Source of the DNA: Rhodospirillales bacterium
Lineage (GTDB): Bacteria > Pseudomonadota > Alphaproteobacteria > Acetobacterales > Acetobacteraceae
DNA length: 64,000 bases
Direction: 5' to 3'
NCBI GenBank assembly: GCA_025352565.1
Contig: JANXTF010000031.1
Span: forward strand, 33,659-97,658
The notes below the pieces were generated by a model. It worked only from the letters and a program-made list of their open reading frames with translations, was not told where the DNA came from and ran no database searches. Of this stretch, positions 7,934 through 16,497 are shown in pieces; within the stretch, counting starts at the first letter, position 1; each line of letters starts with the position of its first letter. Made by a program: the position numbers and the translations under genes.

Positions 7934-10900
7934 CTAACGCCGCCACCATCCCCGCTTGGGCTCGGCCGGCGCCTCTTCGGACGGACCGACCAGCACCGGG
8001 GCATAGACCGGCGGCGGCGCGGGTTCGGGCTCGATCGCGGTTTCCGGCTCCGGCTCGGGATGGGGGTGAACCGCGACCACCTTCGGCTCAGGCACCGCGA
8101 GTTGCTCGGGTACCGCGAGTGACACTGGCGCCGCGAGTGACTCTGGCGCCGCCTCTGGTTTCGTCACCGCCTCTGGCTCAGGGATCGGCGCAGCGTGCTC
8201 GGGAGCGGGCTCCTTCGCCACGAGTGTCTCGGCCGCGGGGGCCGCAACCTTGGCCGGCACCGGCGGGATGTCGAGCGGCGGCAGCGGCTCATCCATCAGG
8301 TCGTAGATGTCGAACGACCGCGCGCCAAACGGATCGGCCGGCGTCGGCCCGGCGTAAGGCGCAGGCACATAGGGCTGGGGTACATACGCCTGGGGCACAT
8401 AGGGCTGGCTGGCAGACGGCACCGGAGCCGCCGGCTCCGCAGCCGGATCGGCTTCCTGCCCGGCGGGCGCGCCTTCCTCGAACGAGCCATCCCGACGCCG
8501 GCGTCGACCGCCACGGCGGCCGCGTCGGCGTGCCTTGGGAAGCCCATTCTCGTCGAGTACGGTCGCGTCGATGCTCGGCTGCTCGTTCCCGTCCCCCTCG
8601 GGCGCTTCGTCGAGCGTCGCGGCCACGGCCGGCATCTCCCCGTCGGAGGCCTCGAACGGCGCGTCCTCGCCGGCCGGCTCCGCGCCAGGGGTTGCGCCAG
8701 AAGCCGCTTCGTCACCCTCGTCGCGTCGCGCGCCGCGTCCTCCGCGGCGGCGCCGCCGCTTGGTCCGTCCGGCCTCTTCGCCGGCCTGCGCGGGCTCACC
8801 GGCGCCGTTCGCCTGCACCGAGGCGGGACCCGCTTCTTCCTCATCCGCCGTGTCATCGAACGCCTCGTCGGCGATCTCCGCCACGTCCTCGTCCTCGGCC
8901 TCCAGCGCCATGGGAGCGGCCGGCACCATCGGGCGCGCCACTGGACGCTCGGCGTCGGTGAGCGCCGTCTTCACCCGATCCACCCGGACCTGCGGCGGCA
9001 GCAGGCTGTCGTCGCCCGCGAGATGGACGCGCATCACGAAACGCTCCTCCAACTCGGAAAGCCGGTCGCGCTTGTGGTTGAGCAGATACATGGCGACGGC
9101 ACCTGCCATGTGGACCACGATCTGGCCACCGCGCATCTTGCCGCATTCCTCCTCGATCGCGCGCAGCACATGGATCGCCGAGCTTTCCGTGCTGCGCATG
9201 TGGCCCGAGCCGCCGCAATGCGGGCAGGGCACGAAGCTTGTTTCGGCCAGGCTCGGCCGCAGCCGCTGGCGGCTCATCTCCAGCAGGCCGAAATGGCTGA
9301 TATGGCCCACCTGGATGCGCGCGCGGTCGCTTTTGAGCGCATCCTGGATGCGCTTCTCGACCATGGTGTTGTTGCGGCGGATTTCCATGTCGATGAAGTC
9401 GATCACGATCAGGCCCGCGAGATCACGCAATCGCAATTGCCGCGCCACCTCGTCGGCCGCCTCGAGATTGGTCTTGAGCGCCGTCTCCTCGATGCCGCGC
9501 TCGCGGGTGGAGCGGCCCGAGTTGACGTCGATCGCGACCAGCGCCTCGGTCTGGTTGATGACCAGGTAGCCGCCGGATTTCAGCTGCACGGTCGGGCTGT
9601 TCATCGCGTCGAGCTGGGCTTCGACCTGCTGCGCCGCAAACAAGGCCTGCCCGCCGGCGCCCTGCGTGGACGGCCGCCAGAGCTGCACCTTCTTGGCATG
9701 GTCGGGCATCAGCATGCGCATGAAGTCCCGCGCGCCGCGCCAGCCTTCCTCGCCATCGACCAGGATTTCGGACACCTCGCGCGAATACACGTCGCGGATG
9801 GCGCGCTTGATGAGGCTCGCCTCCTCGTAGATCAGCGCCGGCGCCACCGACTGCATGGTGTGCTCGCGGATGTCGTCCCACAGGCGCATCAGGTATTCGC
9901 AATCGCGCCGGATTTCCGGCTTCGGCCGCGCGGCGCCCGCCGTGCGCACGATCAGGCCCATGCCCTTGGGCACCTCCAGTTCGGCCGTGATCTCTTTCAG
10001 GCGCCTCCGGTCGGCGGCCGAGGTGATCTTGCGCGAGATGCCGCCGCCGCGCGGCGAGTTGGGCATCAGCACGCAGAACCGGCCCGCCAGCGAGATGTAG
10101 GTGGTGAGGGCGGCGCCCTTGCCGCCGCGCTCCTCCTTCACGACCTGGATCAGCAATATCTGGCGGCGGCGGATCACTTCCTGGATGCGGTAGTTGCGCA
10201 GGATGCGCGAGGCGCCGCGCACCCGCGCCTGGTCCGCGCCGAAGCCGTCCGTGGTGTCGTTCTCGCCGCCGATCACGGCCGGCGGCGGCATGCGCCCGGC
10301 GTCGTCGCCGTGCTCGGCATCATCGCCGTGCCCGGCTTCGGGCCCGGACTCAGCCTCGTCGTGCGGCGCGATCGCGCCGTAGGTCACTTCACCGAAATCC
10401 ACCGCCAACGGCTGTGCCGCGCCATTCTCAACGGCGCCACTCTCGATCTGGCCAGGCTCGACGGATTCAGGCTCGACGTCGGCAGGCTCGACGTCGGTAG
10501 GCTGGGCCAAAGGGGGGGCAACCGATTCCGGCTCCGCCGCCATCGGCGCGGCCGGCTCGTTCGCGCCGCCCGCGATACTCGGCTGCCCTGCTTCGGGTTC
10601 CATCGCGGCCGCGACCGTGGCCGCCGTCGCGGCGTCGATCGCGGGCGCCTCGTCGTCGGCCGCGTCCGCCCCGTCCGGGTCGGACACGATCTCCACGGTC
10701 GCGTGGGCGGACGGCACGTGGCTGGCGCGGCTCTCGACGCCGCCATACTCGGCCGCCTCGGCCTCCTCCTCGGCGCGCGCCTCCTCGGCCTGCATCGCCA
10801 GCAGGCGCTGCCGGTCGGCGACCGGGATCTGGTAGTAGTCGGGGTGGATCTCGCCGAATGCCAGGAAGCCGTGGCGCCCGCCGCCATACTCGACGAAGGC

Positions 10901-11068
10901 GGCCTGCAGGCTTGGCTCGACCCGCACCACTTTGGCGAGGTAGATGTTGCCCTTCAGCTGTTTTTTCGTCGATGACTCGACGTCGAAATCCTCGAGTCGG
11001 TTACCGTCCAGCACCACCACGCGGGTTTCTTCCGCGTGCGTGGCGTCGATCAGCATACGCTTGGTCAT
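7934..11068 (-). CDS. rne: Ribonuclease E/G
   Basis: About 1044 aa endoribonuclease, the scaffold of the RNA degradosome. The start is at MTKRMLIDATHAEETRVVVL (ATG 11068-11066), the usual N-terminus of alphaproteobacterial RNase E. An S1 domain is interrupted by an acidic, Glu/Pro/Ala-rich insertion of about 190 residues after AMQAEEARAEEEAEAAEYGG. The catalytic DNase I-like part has AIDVNSG and IVIDFIDME, and the zinc-link cysteines are in CPHCGGSG. The C-terminal third is low-complexity: acidic stretches, Arg-rich KRRRRRGGRGARR-type patches (RNA binding) and repeated PYVPQ/AYVPQ units. A 470-bp gene-free leader precedes it. Confidence 0.96.
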   Translation of the reverse strand: MTKRMLIDATHAEETRVVVLDGNRLEDFDVESSTKKQLKGNIYLAKVVRVEPSLQAAFVEYGGGRHGFLAFGEIHPDYYQIPVADRQRLLAMQAEEARAEEEAEAAEYGGVESRASHVPSAHATVEIVSDPDGADAADDEAPAIDAATAATVAAAMEPEAGQPSIAGGANEPAAPMAAEPESVAPPLAQPTDVEPADVEPESVEPGQIESGAVENGAAQPLAVDFGEVTYGAIAPHDEAESGPEAGHGDDAEHGDDAGRMPPPAVIGGENDTTDGFGADQARVRGASRILRNYRIQEVIRRRQILLIQVVKEERGGKGAALTTYISLAGRFCVLMPNSPRGGGISRKITSAADRRRLKEITAELEVPKGMGLIVRTAGAARPKPEIRRDCEYLMRLWDDIREHTMQSVAPALIYEEASLIKRAIRDVYSREVSEILVDGEEGWRGARDFMRMLMPDHAKKVQLWRPSTQGAGGQALFAAQQVEAQLDAMNSPTVQLKSGGYLVINQTEALVAIDVNSGRSTRERGIEETALKTNLEAADEVARQLRLRDLAGLIVIDFIDMEIRRNNTMVEKRIQDALKSDRARIQVGHISHFGLLEMSRQRLRPSLAETSFVPCPHCGGSGHMRSTESSAIHVLRAIEEECGKMRGGQIVVHMAGAVAMYLLNHKRDRLSELEERFVMRVHLAGDDSLLPPQVRVDRVKTALTDAERPVARPMVPAAPMALEAEDEDVAEIADEAFDDTADEEEAGPASVQANGAGEPAQAGEEAGRTKRRRRRGGRGARRDEGDEAASGATPGAEPAGEDAPFEASDGEMPAVAATLDEAPEGDGNEQPSIDATVLDENGLPKARRRGRRGGRRRRRDGSFEEGAPAGQEADPAAEPAAPVPSASQPYVPQAYVPQPYVPAPYAGPTPADPFGARSFDIYDLMDEPLPPLDIPPVPAKVAAPAAETLVAKEPAPEHAAPIPEPEAVTKPEAAPESLAAPVSLAVPEQLAVPEPKVVAVHPHPEPEPETAIEPEPAPPPVYAPVLVGPSEEAPAEPKRGWWRR

Positions 11069-11537
11069 GTTGGCCAAATCTCCGGTGCGCCGCCGGCGGG
11101 CGCGCAATGGCGCGGACGCGGCGGCTCGATAGGTGCGACGGGAGGGGCGGGCCGGACCGAGACGGGGGAAAGCAAGCTTGCGAGACCACGCGATACGCCG
11201 CCGCCACCGTCCGAGGACGGAATCCGAGACAGTCGATCCGGATGTGCGGGAGGCGATAGGCGATGGTCATCGAACCCTGTAACTGCGGTCGGGGCGCTTC
11301 TGTCGGGAAGCGCCGCCCCGGTGAAAACTACGGCGCGCTCGCGACGAGCGGCGCCAATCCGCGTGGGCGGGCTTCGCCCTGGGGCCGCGCGCGAACATCT
11401 CGCGCCATCGGCCATCCCGGACGTCCTTCGGCCCACGCCAAAGCGAGCCGAACATGCGGCAAACCCAGCCGTCCCGCAAGATGGCCCAACATCATGGACA
11501 AGATGCTAACGTGGTTTGGCATATCGGGAGGTGCGGA
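11069..11537 (-). promoter_or_regulatory. Long rne leader / divergent intergenic region with a strong hairpin
   Basis: No convincing gene is seen in these 470 bases between divergent rne and the DUF1491 gene; frames here have shadow-like composition. The clearest structure is an inverted repeat: GGGCGCTTC at 11292-11300 pairs with GAAGCGCC(G)CCC at 11307-11319 around a six-base loop. RNase E mRNAs of several bacteria have long 5' leaders through which the enzyme controls its own message (general knowledge). This region is a candidate for that, which is inference. It must also hold the promoter of the DUF1491 gene. Confidence 0.4.
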
Positions 11538-11873
11538 TTGGCTGAGGATCGCGTGAAGGCCGGCTTCTGGGTGCAGATGGCGCTGCGCATGGGCCAATCC
11601 GATGGCCGCTACGGCATGGTGCTGAAGAAGGGCGACCCCGACGCGGGCGGTATCCTGGTGATGCTGCGAGGACGGGATGGCGTGTCGGTGCTGTCCCAAA
11701 TGCGGGCCGCCGACGGCACCCAGGCCTGGATGCGCGGCACCGGGCCGGCCAATGTCGATCAGGAAACGGCCGATGCCTACGTGGCGCGCCAGGAGAAATT
11801 CGACCCCGATCTGTGGGTGCTGGAATTCGAAAGCCCCGACATGCTGCCGCCGTTCGAGGCGAAGATCGTTTGA
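11538..11873 (+). CDS. DUF1491 family protein
   Basis: About 111 aa small cytoplasmic protein of unknown function, typical of alphaproteobacteria. Seen: the N-terminal RVKAGFWVQMALRMGQ segment, the central KKGDPDAGGILV segment and the ending DPDLWVLEFE, which match the DUF1491 layout. The best start is TTG at 11538, six bases after GGGAGG (11526-11531); GTG at 11553 is the alternative. The frame stays open upstream to 11454, but that part has no family similarity. It is divergent from rne. Confidence 0.8.
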   Translation: MAEDRVKAGFWVQMALRMGQSDGRYGMVLKKGDPDAGGILVMLRGRDGVSVLSQMRAADGTQAWMRGTGPANVDQETADAYVARQEKFDPDLWVLEFESPDMLPPFEAKIV

Positions 11874-12114
11874 GGTCTTAGGCGCCGGTCAGGTCGAGGC
11901 GGCGCCTCACATGCGATCGCTGCATCTCCAGCCGCATGACAAGGAGCATTTCGAGGACCAGATCCGATGGTCCATCGCCCTTGAGATTATTTAACCATGG
12001 CGCCGCGCCACCGGCATCTGTTGCAGGATCAACACAGCGTGGTACAATTCTCCCCAGCGGTGTTCCGCCTCGGCGATCCGTGCGTAACTGTTGTCCGGCC
12101 CACTAGGATTTCCC

Positions 12115-13170
12115 ATGAAGCGCATCGTGCTTGCCCTGCCGTTCCTTGCCGTCCCCATGCTGGCCCAGGCGCAGCCGGTCAGCGGACTGTACGTGGGTGC
12201 CGGGGCGGGTGCCGATTTCATGGCCAACGAATTCCTGAAGTTGCGAACCGTCGGCTCGATCGGGCCGAGCCAGAAGGCGCGCGTGAAGTTCGACACGGGC
12301 GTGATGGGCGAGGCCAGCGTGGGCTACGGCTTCGGCAACGGCTTCCGCCTGGAACTCGAAGGGCTGTACGCCACAAACTCCGTCCGCAATACAGTGCCGG
12401 CCCGCCAGCAGGACAAGTATGGCGGGATGGTCAACGGGCTGTTCGATTTCGATATCGGCTCGCCCTACGTGTTCCCCTATGCCGGCATTGGCGGCGGCTA
12501 CGTGTCCACCAGCCACAACCTCGCGGTCGCCGGCCTCAACGGCCCAGTGAACTACGGCTACCGGAAGGGCACCGCCGCCTATCAGGGCATCGTCGGCGCG
12601 GCGTTCCCGATCCCCTTCGTTGTCGGTCTGTCCGCCACGCTCGACTATCGCTTCGTGGGCCTCGCCGACAGCAAGAGGACGGTCAATCTCGGGCCCGCCT
12701 TCAACGGTGCGCGCGTCCAGGAGAAGGTGCTGAACAACCTCAGCAACATCGTCACCGTCGGCCTGCGCTACCAGTTCGACGTCGCCCCGCCCCCGCCACC
12801 GCCGATGGCCGCCGCACCCGCCGCCGTCCAGGCGGCCCCCTCGCGCACCTACCTCGTGTTCTTCGACTGGGACCGTGCCGACCTCACCGCCCGCGCCCGC
12901 CAGATCATCGCCGATGCCGCCGCCAACGCCACCAAGGTGCAGTACACCCGCATCGAGGTGGACGGGAACGCCGACCGTTCCGGCACCCCCGCCTACAACA
13001 TCGGCCTCAGCCGCCGCCGCGCGGAAACCGTGGCCGCCGAACTGGTGCGCGACGGCATCCCGCGCGCCGCCATCGACATCCAGGCGTTCGGCGACACTCG
13101 CCCCCTGGTGCCCACGGCGGCCGGCGTGCGGGAGCCGCAGAACCGGCGGGTGGAGATCGTGATCCGCTGA
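12115..13170 (+). CDS. OmpA-family outer membrane protein (beta-barrel plus peptidoglycan-binding domain)
   Basis: 351 aa. A signal peptide (MKRIVLALPFLAVPMLAQAQ) is followed by an OmpA-like eight-strand barrel with alternating aromatic and Gly-rich segments such as GLYVGAGAGADFM and FPYAGIGGGY. A Pro-rich linker (PPPPPPMAAAPAA) leads to a C-terminal OmpA/MotB domain. That domain shows FFDWDRADLT, NIGLSRRRAETVAAELV and QNRRVEIVI, with the conserved Asp and Arg that hold diaminopimelate. It anchors the outer membrane to peptidoglycan (family knowledge). The start has AGGA at 12105-12108. The 240 bp before it show nothing recognisable. Confidence 0.93.
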   Translation: MKRIVLALPFLAVPMLAQAQPVSGLYVGAGAGADFMANEFLKLRTVGSIGPSQKARVKFDTGVMGEASVGYGFGNGFRLELEGLYATNSVRNTVPARQQDKYGGMVNGLFDFDIGSPYVFPYAGIGGGYVSTSHNLAVAGLNGPVNYGYRKGTAAYQGIVGAAFPIPFVVGLSATLDYRFVGLADSKRTVNLGPAFNGARVQEKVLNNLSNIVTVGLRYQFDVAPPPPPPMAAAPAAVQAAPSRTYLVFFDWDRADLTARARQIIADAAANATKVQYTRIEVDGNADRSGTPAYNIGLSRRRAETVAAELVRDGIPRAAIDIQAFGDTRPLVPTAAGVREPQNRRVEIVIR

Positions 13171-13178
13171 TTTTTCCG

Positions 13179-13220
13179 CCCCCCTCCCCACCAGGGCTTT
13201 AGCCACGAGGGGGAGCGGGG
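13179..13220. terminator. Imperfect GC-rich inverted repeat between convergent genes
   Basis: C-rich bases 13179-13189 pair with 13210-13220 with one mismatch, between the stop of the ompA-like gene and the stop of the convergent Old Yellow Enzyme gene. A T-run (13171-13175) lies just before it. Its left arm contains CCCTCCCCACCAGGG, also found at 15668-15682. It probably ends transcription from both sides and may be a copy of a dispersed palindromic element. Confidence 0.5.
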
Positions 13221-13244
13221 CTTCTCAGCGCACGAGGCTTTTGG

Positions 13245-14354
13245 TCAAGCAACCATGGTCGGCCAGTCGGTGTAGCCCTTGGCGTCGCCGCCATACCAGG
13301 TTTCCTTGGCCGGGGTGGCGAGGGGGGCGTTGCGGCGCAGGCGTTCCACCAGGTCCGGGTTGCCGATGAACGGGCGGCCGAAGCAGACGAGGTCGGCGAG
13401 GTTCTCGCGGCGGGCGCGCAGAGCCATTTCGCGGTCGAAGCCGTTATTGGCAATGTAGAGGCCCCGGAACAGGCTGCGGAGCTGCTGGAAGCTGAAGCCG
13501 GGCAGCTCGGCGCGCGAGCCCTGCGTCTTGCCCTCGATGACGTGGGCATAGACCAGGCCGAAGCGATTCAATTGCTCGACCAGAGCGGAATAGACCGGCC
13601 ACGGGTTGCTGTCGTTCGGGCCAAGGCCCGGCGAGGTGGGCGAGAGGCGGATGCCGACGCGCTCGCCGCCGCCCCAGACGGCGGTGACGGCCTCGGCCAC
13701 TTCCAGCACGATGCGGAGGCGGTTCTCGATGCTGCCGCCGTAGCGGTCGGTGCGGATGTTGCTGCTGTCGCGGATGAACTGCTCCAGCAGGTACTGGTTC
13801 GCGGAATGGATCTCCACCCCATCGAAGCCGGCGCGCCTGGCGCACGCGGCGGCGTGGGCGTAGTCGGCGACGATGCCGGCAATTTCATCGGTTTCGAGCG
13901 CGCGCGGTGTCGGGTGCGGCTTGAAGCCCTCCTCGGTGAAGGCCTGACCCTCGGGGCGGATGGCCGACGGCGCGACGGGCAGGCCGCCGCCGGGCTGCAG
14001 ATCGTTGTGGCTGATACGGCCGACATGCCAGAGCTGGGCGAACATATGGCCGCCCTTGGCGTGAACGGCGTCGGTGACCAGCTTCCAGCCGGCCACCTGC
14101 TCGTCGGTGTAGATGCCGGGCGTGTAGGCGTACCCCTTGCCCTGCTGGGAAATCTGGGTGGCCTCGCTGATAATGAGACCGGCGGTTGCGCGCTGGGCGT
14201 AGTATTCGGCGTTGAGCGCGCGCGGCGTGTCACCGAGGCCGGCGCGGCTGCGCGTCAGCGGCGCCATGACGATGCGGTTGGCCAGCGTGATCGGGCCGAG
14301 ATTCACGGGCGAGAACAGGTCGGTTTCCGCCTTGCCGGTCGCTTGCATGTCCAT
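13245..14354 (-). CDS. NADH:flavin oxidoreductase / alkene reductase (Old Yellow Enzyme family)
   Basis: 369 aa FMN-dependent ene-reductase, TIM barrel. Seen: the N-terminal segment from LGPITLANRIVMAPLTR, QLWHVGR, the substrate-binding His/Asn pair in GVEIHSANQYLLEQF, the DRYGGSIENR motif, and the C-terminal FGRPFIGNPDLVERL and YTDWP. These enzymes reduce alpha,beta-unsaturated carbonyls, nitro-esters or maleimides (NemA-like, family knowledge). Start ATG 14354-14352 with an upstream GGAG; the longer frame has no family similarity. A decayed tail of a second member lies at 35750-35890 next to ohr. Confidence 0.93.
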   Translation of the reverse strand: MDMQATGKAETDLFSPVNLGPITLANRIVMAPLTRSRAGLGDTPRALNAEYYAQRATAGLIISEATQISQQGKGYAYTPGIYTDEQVAGWKLVTDAVHAKGGHMFAQLWHVGRISHNDLQPGGGLPVAPSAIRPEGQAFTEEGFKPHPTPRALETDEIAGIVADYAHAAACARRAGFDGVEIHSANQYLLEQFIRDSSNIRTDRYGGSIENRLRIVLEVAEAVTAVWGGGERVGIRLSPTSPGLGPNDSNPWPVYSALVEQLNRFGLVYAHVIEGKTQGSRAELPGFSFQQLRSLFRGLYIANNGFDREMALRARRENLADLVCFGRPFIGNPDLVERLRRNAPLATPAKETWYGGDAKGYTDWPTMVA

Positions 14355-14485
14355 GAGGAGTGTCTCCGTTCGTTGAGACCGCCACATAATTGCCGCACCT
14401 GCGAAGTGCAATGTGAGGCAGCCATGCGCGGCTTTGCAAAGTCTCCGGTTTGACGGAACATGCGCCGATCCAAGGAGCCCGTCAC

Positions 14486-15649
14486 ATGGCCGACGCCGAA
14501 GCCGCTCGCCCGCCTCCCCGCCCACCCACGGGCATTCCGCCCACGCGCATCCCGCATGACGCCAAGCCGGACGCCACACACGGAACGGTGCTGCAGGTCG
14601 AGCGGCATGACTACACCGACCTCGCCCCCGCCGACCGGGCGCGCGCGCAGAGCCTGCGCGGGTTCGACGAATGCTATACCGACATCGTCGACTACATCGT
14701 GCGCTGCACCCACAGGATATGGGACGAGCGCGATGTCGGGCTGATCTACACGCACTACACGCATAACTCGGTGGTGTACGGCCCGCTGGGTGCCGTGTAC
14801 GACCGTGAGACGATCGTGCGCGACACCATCGCCAAGCTCGCCGAAATGCCCGAGCGGCGCGGCATGGCGACGCAGGTGATCTGGCGCGGCAACGACGTGG
14901 ACGGGTTCTATACGTCCCATTTGGTGACCGGCAGCGGGCGGCACACCGAGTACGGCAGCTTCGGCAAGCCGACCGGGCGGACCTTCGTGGCGCGCACCAT
15001 CGCGGACTGCATGATCTTCGAGAACCGCATCTTCCGCGAGTGGGTGGTGCGCGACAACATGGCGCTGTTCGTGCAACTGGGCCTCGATTGCGACGCCCAT
15101 GCGACGCAGGCCGCGCAGGCGATGTTCGACAAGGGCATGACGGTGGTGGAGATCAGCGAGAACCGCCGCATCCTGGGCCAGATGCCGCCCGATACGGCGG
15201 CCGACCTGTCGATCGCGCACGGCGATACCGAGGCAACGGTGCTGGGCTGGCTGCACGAGATCTACAACAAGCGCATGTTCGGCAAGATGCGCGAGATCTA
15301 TGCGCCGAACGTGATGTGGCACGGCACGCGGATGCGCGAGCTGTACGGCCAGGCGGCGGCTCTGGCGCAGACCATCAAGCTGGTGGCGATGATGCCGGAC
15401 GCGGTTCTGCTGCCGCAGCACATCTGCTCGGTGGACTGCGAGGAAGGCGGCGAGAAGGTGGCGGTGCGCTGGATTTTGGACGGGCACCATCTGGGCTACG
15501 GCGTGCTGGGCGCGCCGAGCGGGCGGCGGATATGCGTGCTGGGGTTCACGCATTTCCACATCGTGGACGGCAAGATCGTGGACGAGTGGGTGGTTTATGA
15601 CGAGATGTCGATGCTGACGCAGATCAAGCTGGGAGATCTCGCGGCTTAA
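14486..15649 (+). CDS. Protein with two SnoaL/NTF2-like domains
   Basis: 387 aa without signal peptide. Two alpha+beta NTF2-like halves are seen, roughly residues 60-200 and 245-385. Each has an N-terminal helix, an aromatic strand (TVLQVERHDYTDLAP region; LHEIYNKRMFGKMREIYAP) and a closing ...DEWVVYDEMSMLTQ / REWVVRDNMALFVQ strand. The repeated ending (EWVV-D-M) shows an internal duplication. SnoaL-like domains act as polyketide cyclases, hydrolases or binding modules; activity here is unknown. ATG 14486 follows AAGGAG at 14472-14477. It is divergent from the Old Yellow Enzyme gene. Confidence 0.75.
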   Translation: MADAEAARPPPRPPTGIPPTRIPHDAKPDATHGTVLQVERHDYTDLAPADRARAQSLRGFDECYTDIVDYIVRCTHRIWDERDVGLIYTHYTHNSVVYGPLGAVYDRETIVRDTIAKLAEMPERRGMATQVIWRGNDVDGFYTSHLVTGSGRHTEYGSFGKPTGRTFVARTIADCMIFENRIFREWVVRDNMALFVQLGLDCDAHATQAAQAMFDKGMTVVEISENRRILGQMPPDTAADLSIAHGDTEATVLGWLHEIYNKRMFGKMREIYAPNVMWHGTRMRELYGQAAALAQTIKLVAMMPDAVLLPQHICSVDCEEGGEKVAVRWILDGHHLGYGVLGAPSGRRICVLGFTHFHIVDGKIVDEWVVYDEMSMLTQIKLGDLAA

Positions 15650-15667
15650 CGCTCCCCCCCACCCCGG

Positions 15668-15688
15668 CCCTCCCCACCAGGGGGAGGG
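15668..15688. terminator. Perfect palindrome between convergent genes
   Basis: CCCTCCCC (15668-15675) and GGGGAGGG (15681-15688) form an eight-base-pair stem with a five-base loop. It lies between the convergent SnoaL-like and SGNH hydrolase genes. The CCCTCCCCACCAGGG core is shared with the inverted repeat at 13179-13220, which is also between convergent genes. Bidirectional terminator or dispersed palindrome. Confidence 0.55.
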
Positions 15689-15704
15689 GGGAAGGAGTGA
15701 TGCC

Positions 15705-16466
15705 TCAGCGCGCGGCGGTCAGGGCGCGGGATGGCGTCGGGACGATGAGGCGAGCGATGTACTGGGCCAGCAGGGCGTAGCCGCCGTCGCCCATGTGCAG
15801 GCCGTCGCCGGATTGCAGCTGCGTCTCGCTGACCAGGCCCTGGATGAGCCATTCCTGCATCAGGTCGTAGCGGCGAACGATGGTAAGGCCGCGTTCGGCC
15901 GCGATGCGGCGCAGCGCGTCGCGGTAGGCGAGCGACGCGGGGTGATCGAGCATTGCCTTGCAGAACTGCGGCTCGATCAGCATGACGCGGACATGGGCGG
16001 CCTTGAAGGTGTCGAGGCCCGCCTCGGTGAGAGCCACGAAGCGCGCCACCGAGAGGCCGCGCAGCGGGTCGTTGGTGCCGGTCTGCCAGATGACGAGATC
16101 CGGCCGCTCGGCCAATACAGCGGGAAGCTTCGCCGCCATCTCCTCGGCATCATCGCCGCCGTGCCCGAGATTGACCACGGTGGGCGCGATGCCATGCGGG
16201 AGCGCGGCATCGAGATCGGTCTGGAGCATGCTGGGGTAGCTGTGGGCGGGCGTGCTGGCGCCGACGCCCTGGGTGGAGGAGGACCCGAACGCCACGACGC
16301 GCAACCGCGCGGGATCGGCGGTGGCGACGGTGATGCCCGCGGCGTTCGCGGGAGGGGTCATGCTGAAGCGGGTCGTGCCGAAGTAGGTCGTGCCGAAGCC
16401 TGCCAGAAACATCGCTGCCGCCAGAACCAGGACCGGGCGGCGAAGGATGTTTGGAAGGATTTGCAT
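15705..16466 (-). CDS. SGNH/GDSL-family hydrolase, exported
   Basis: 253 aa. An N-terminal hydrophobic segment (LVLAAAMFLAGFGTTYFG) is followed by an SGNH domain. The nucleophile serine is in VAFGSSSTQG (Gly-Ser-Ser in place of the usual GDS), the block II Gly in LGHGGDD, the Asn in TGTND, and the Asp/His pair in SGDGLHMGD. Typical substrates are O-acyl groups on lipids or glycans. The gene follows opgC on the same strand; it could remove acyl groups from the same glycans (inference). Start ATG 16466 is chosen because it places the hydrophobic segment at the N-terminus; an ATG at 16523 would overlap opgC by 26 bp. Confidence 0.82.
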   Translation of the reverse strand: MQILPNILRRPVLVLAAAMFLAGFGTTYFGTTRFSMTPPANAAGITVATADPARLRVVAFGSSSTQGVGASTPAHSYPSMLQTDLDAALPHGIAPTVVNLGHGGDDAEEMAAKLPAVLAERPDLVIWQTGTNDPLRGLSVARFVALTEAGLDTFKAAHVRVMLIEPQFCKAMLDHPASLAYRDALRRIAAERGLTIVRRYDLMQEWLIQGLVSETQLQSGDGLHMGDGGYALLAQYIARLIVPTPSRALTAAR

Positions 16467-16497
16467 GGATTTTGATATCGCATTCGTGAGCGCCAAC

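Noticed and set aside
8195..10975. 926-codon plus-strand open frame opposite rne
   Set aside because: Low-complexity Arg/His/Gly composition and full overlap with a clear RNase E gene mark it as an antisense shadow.
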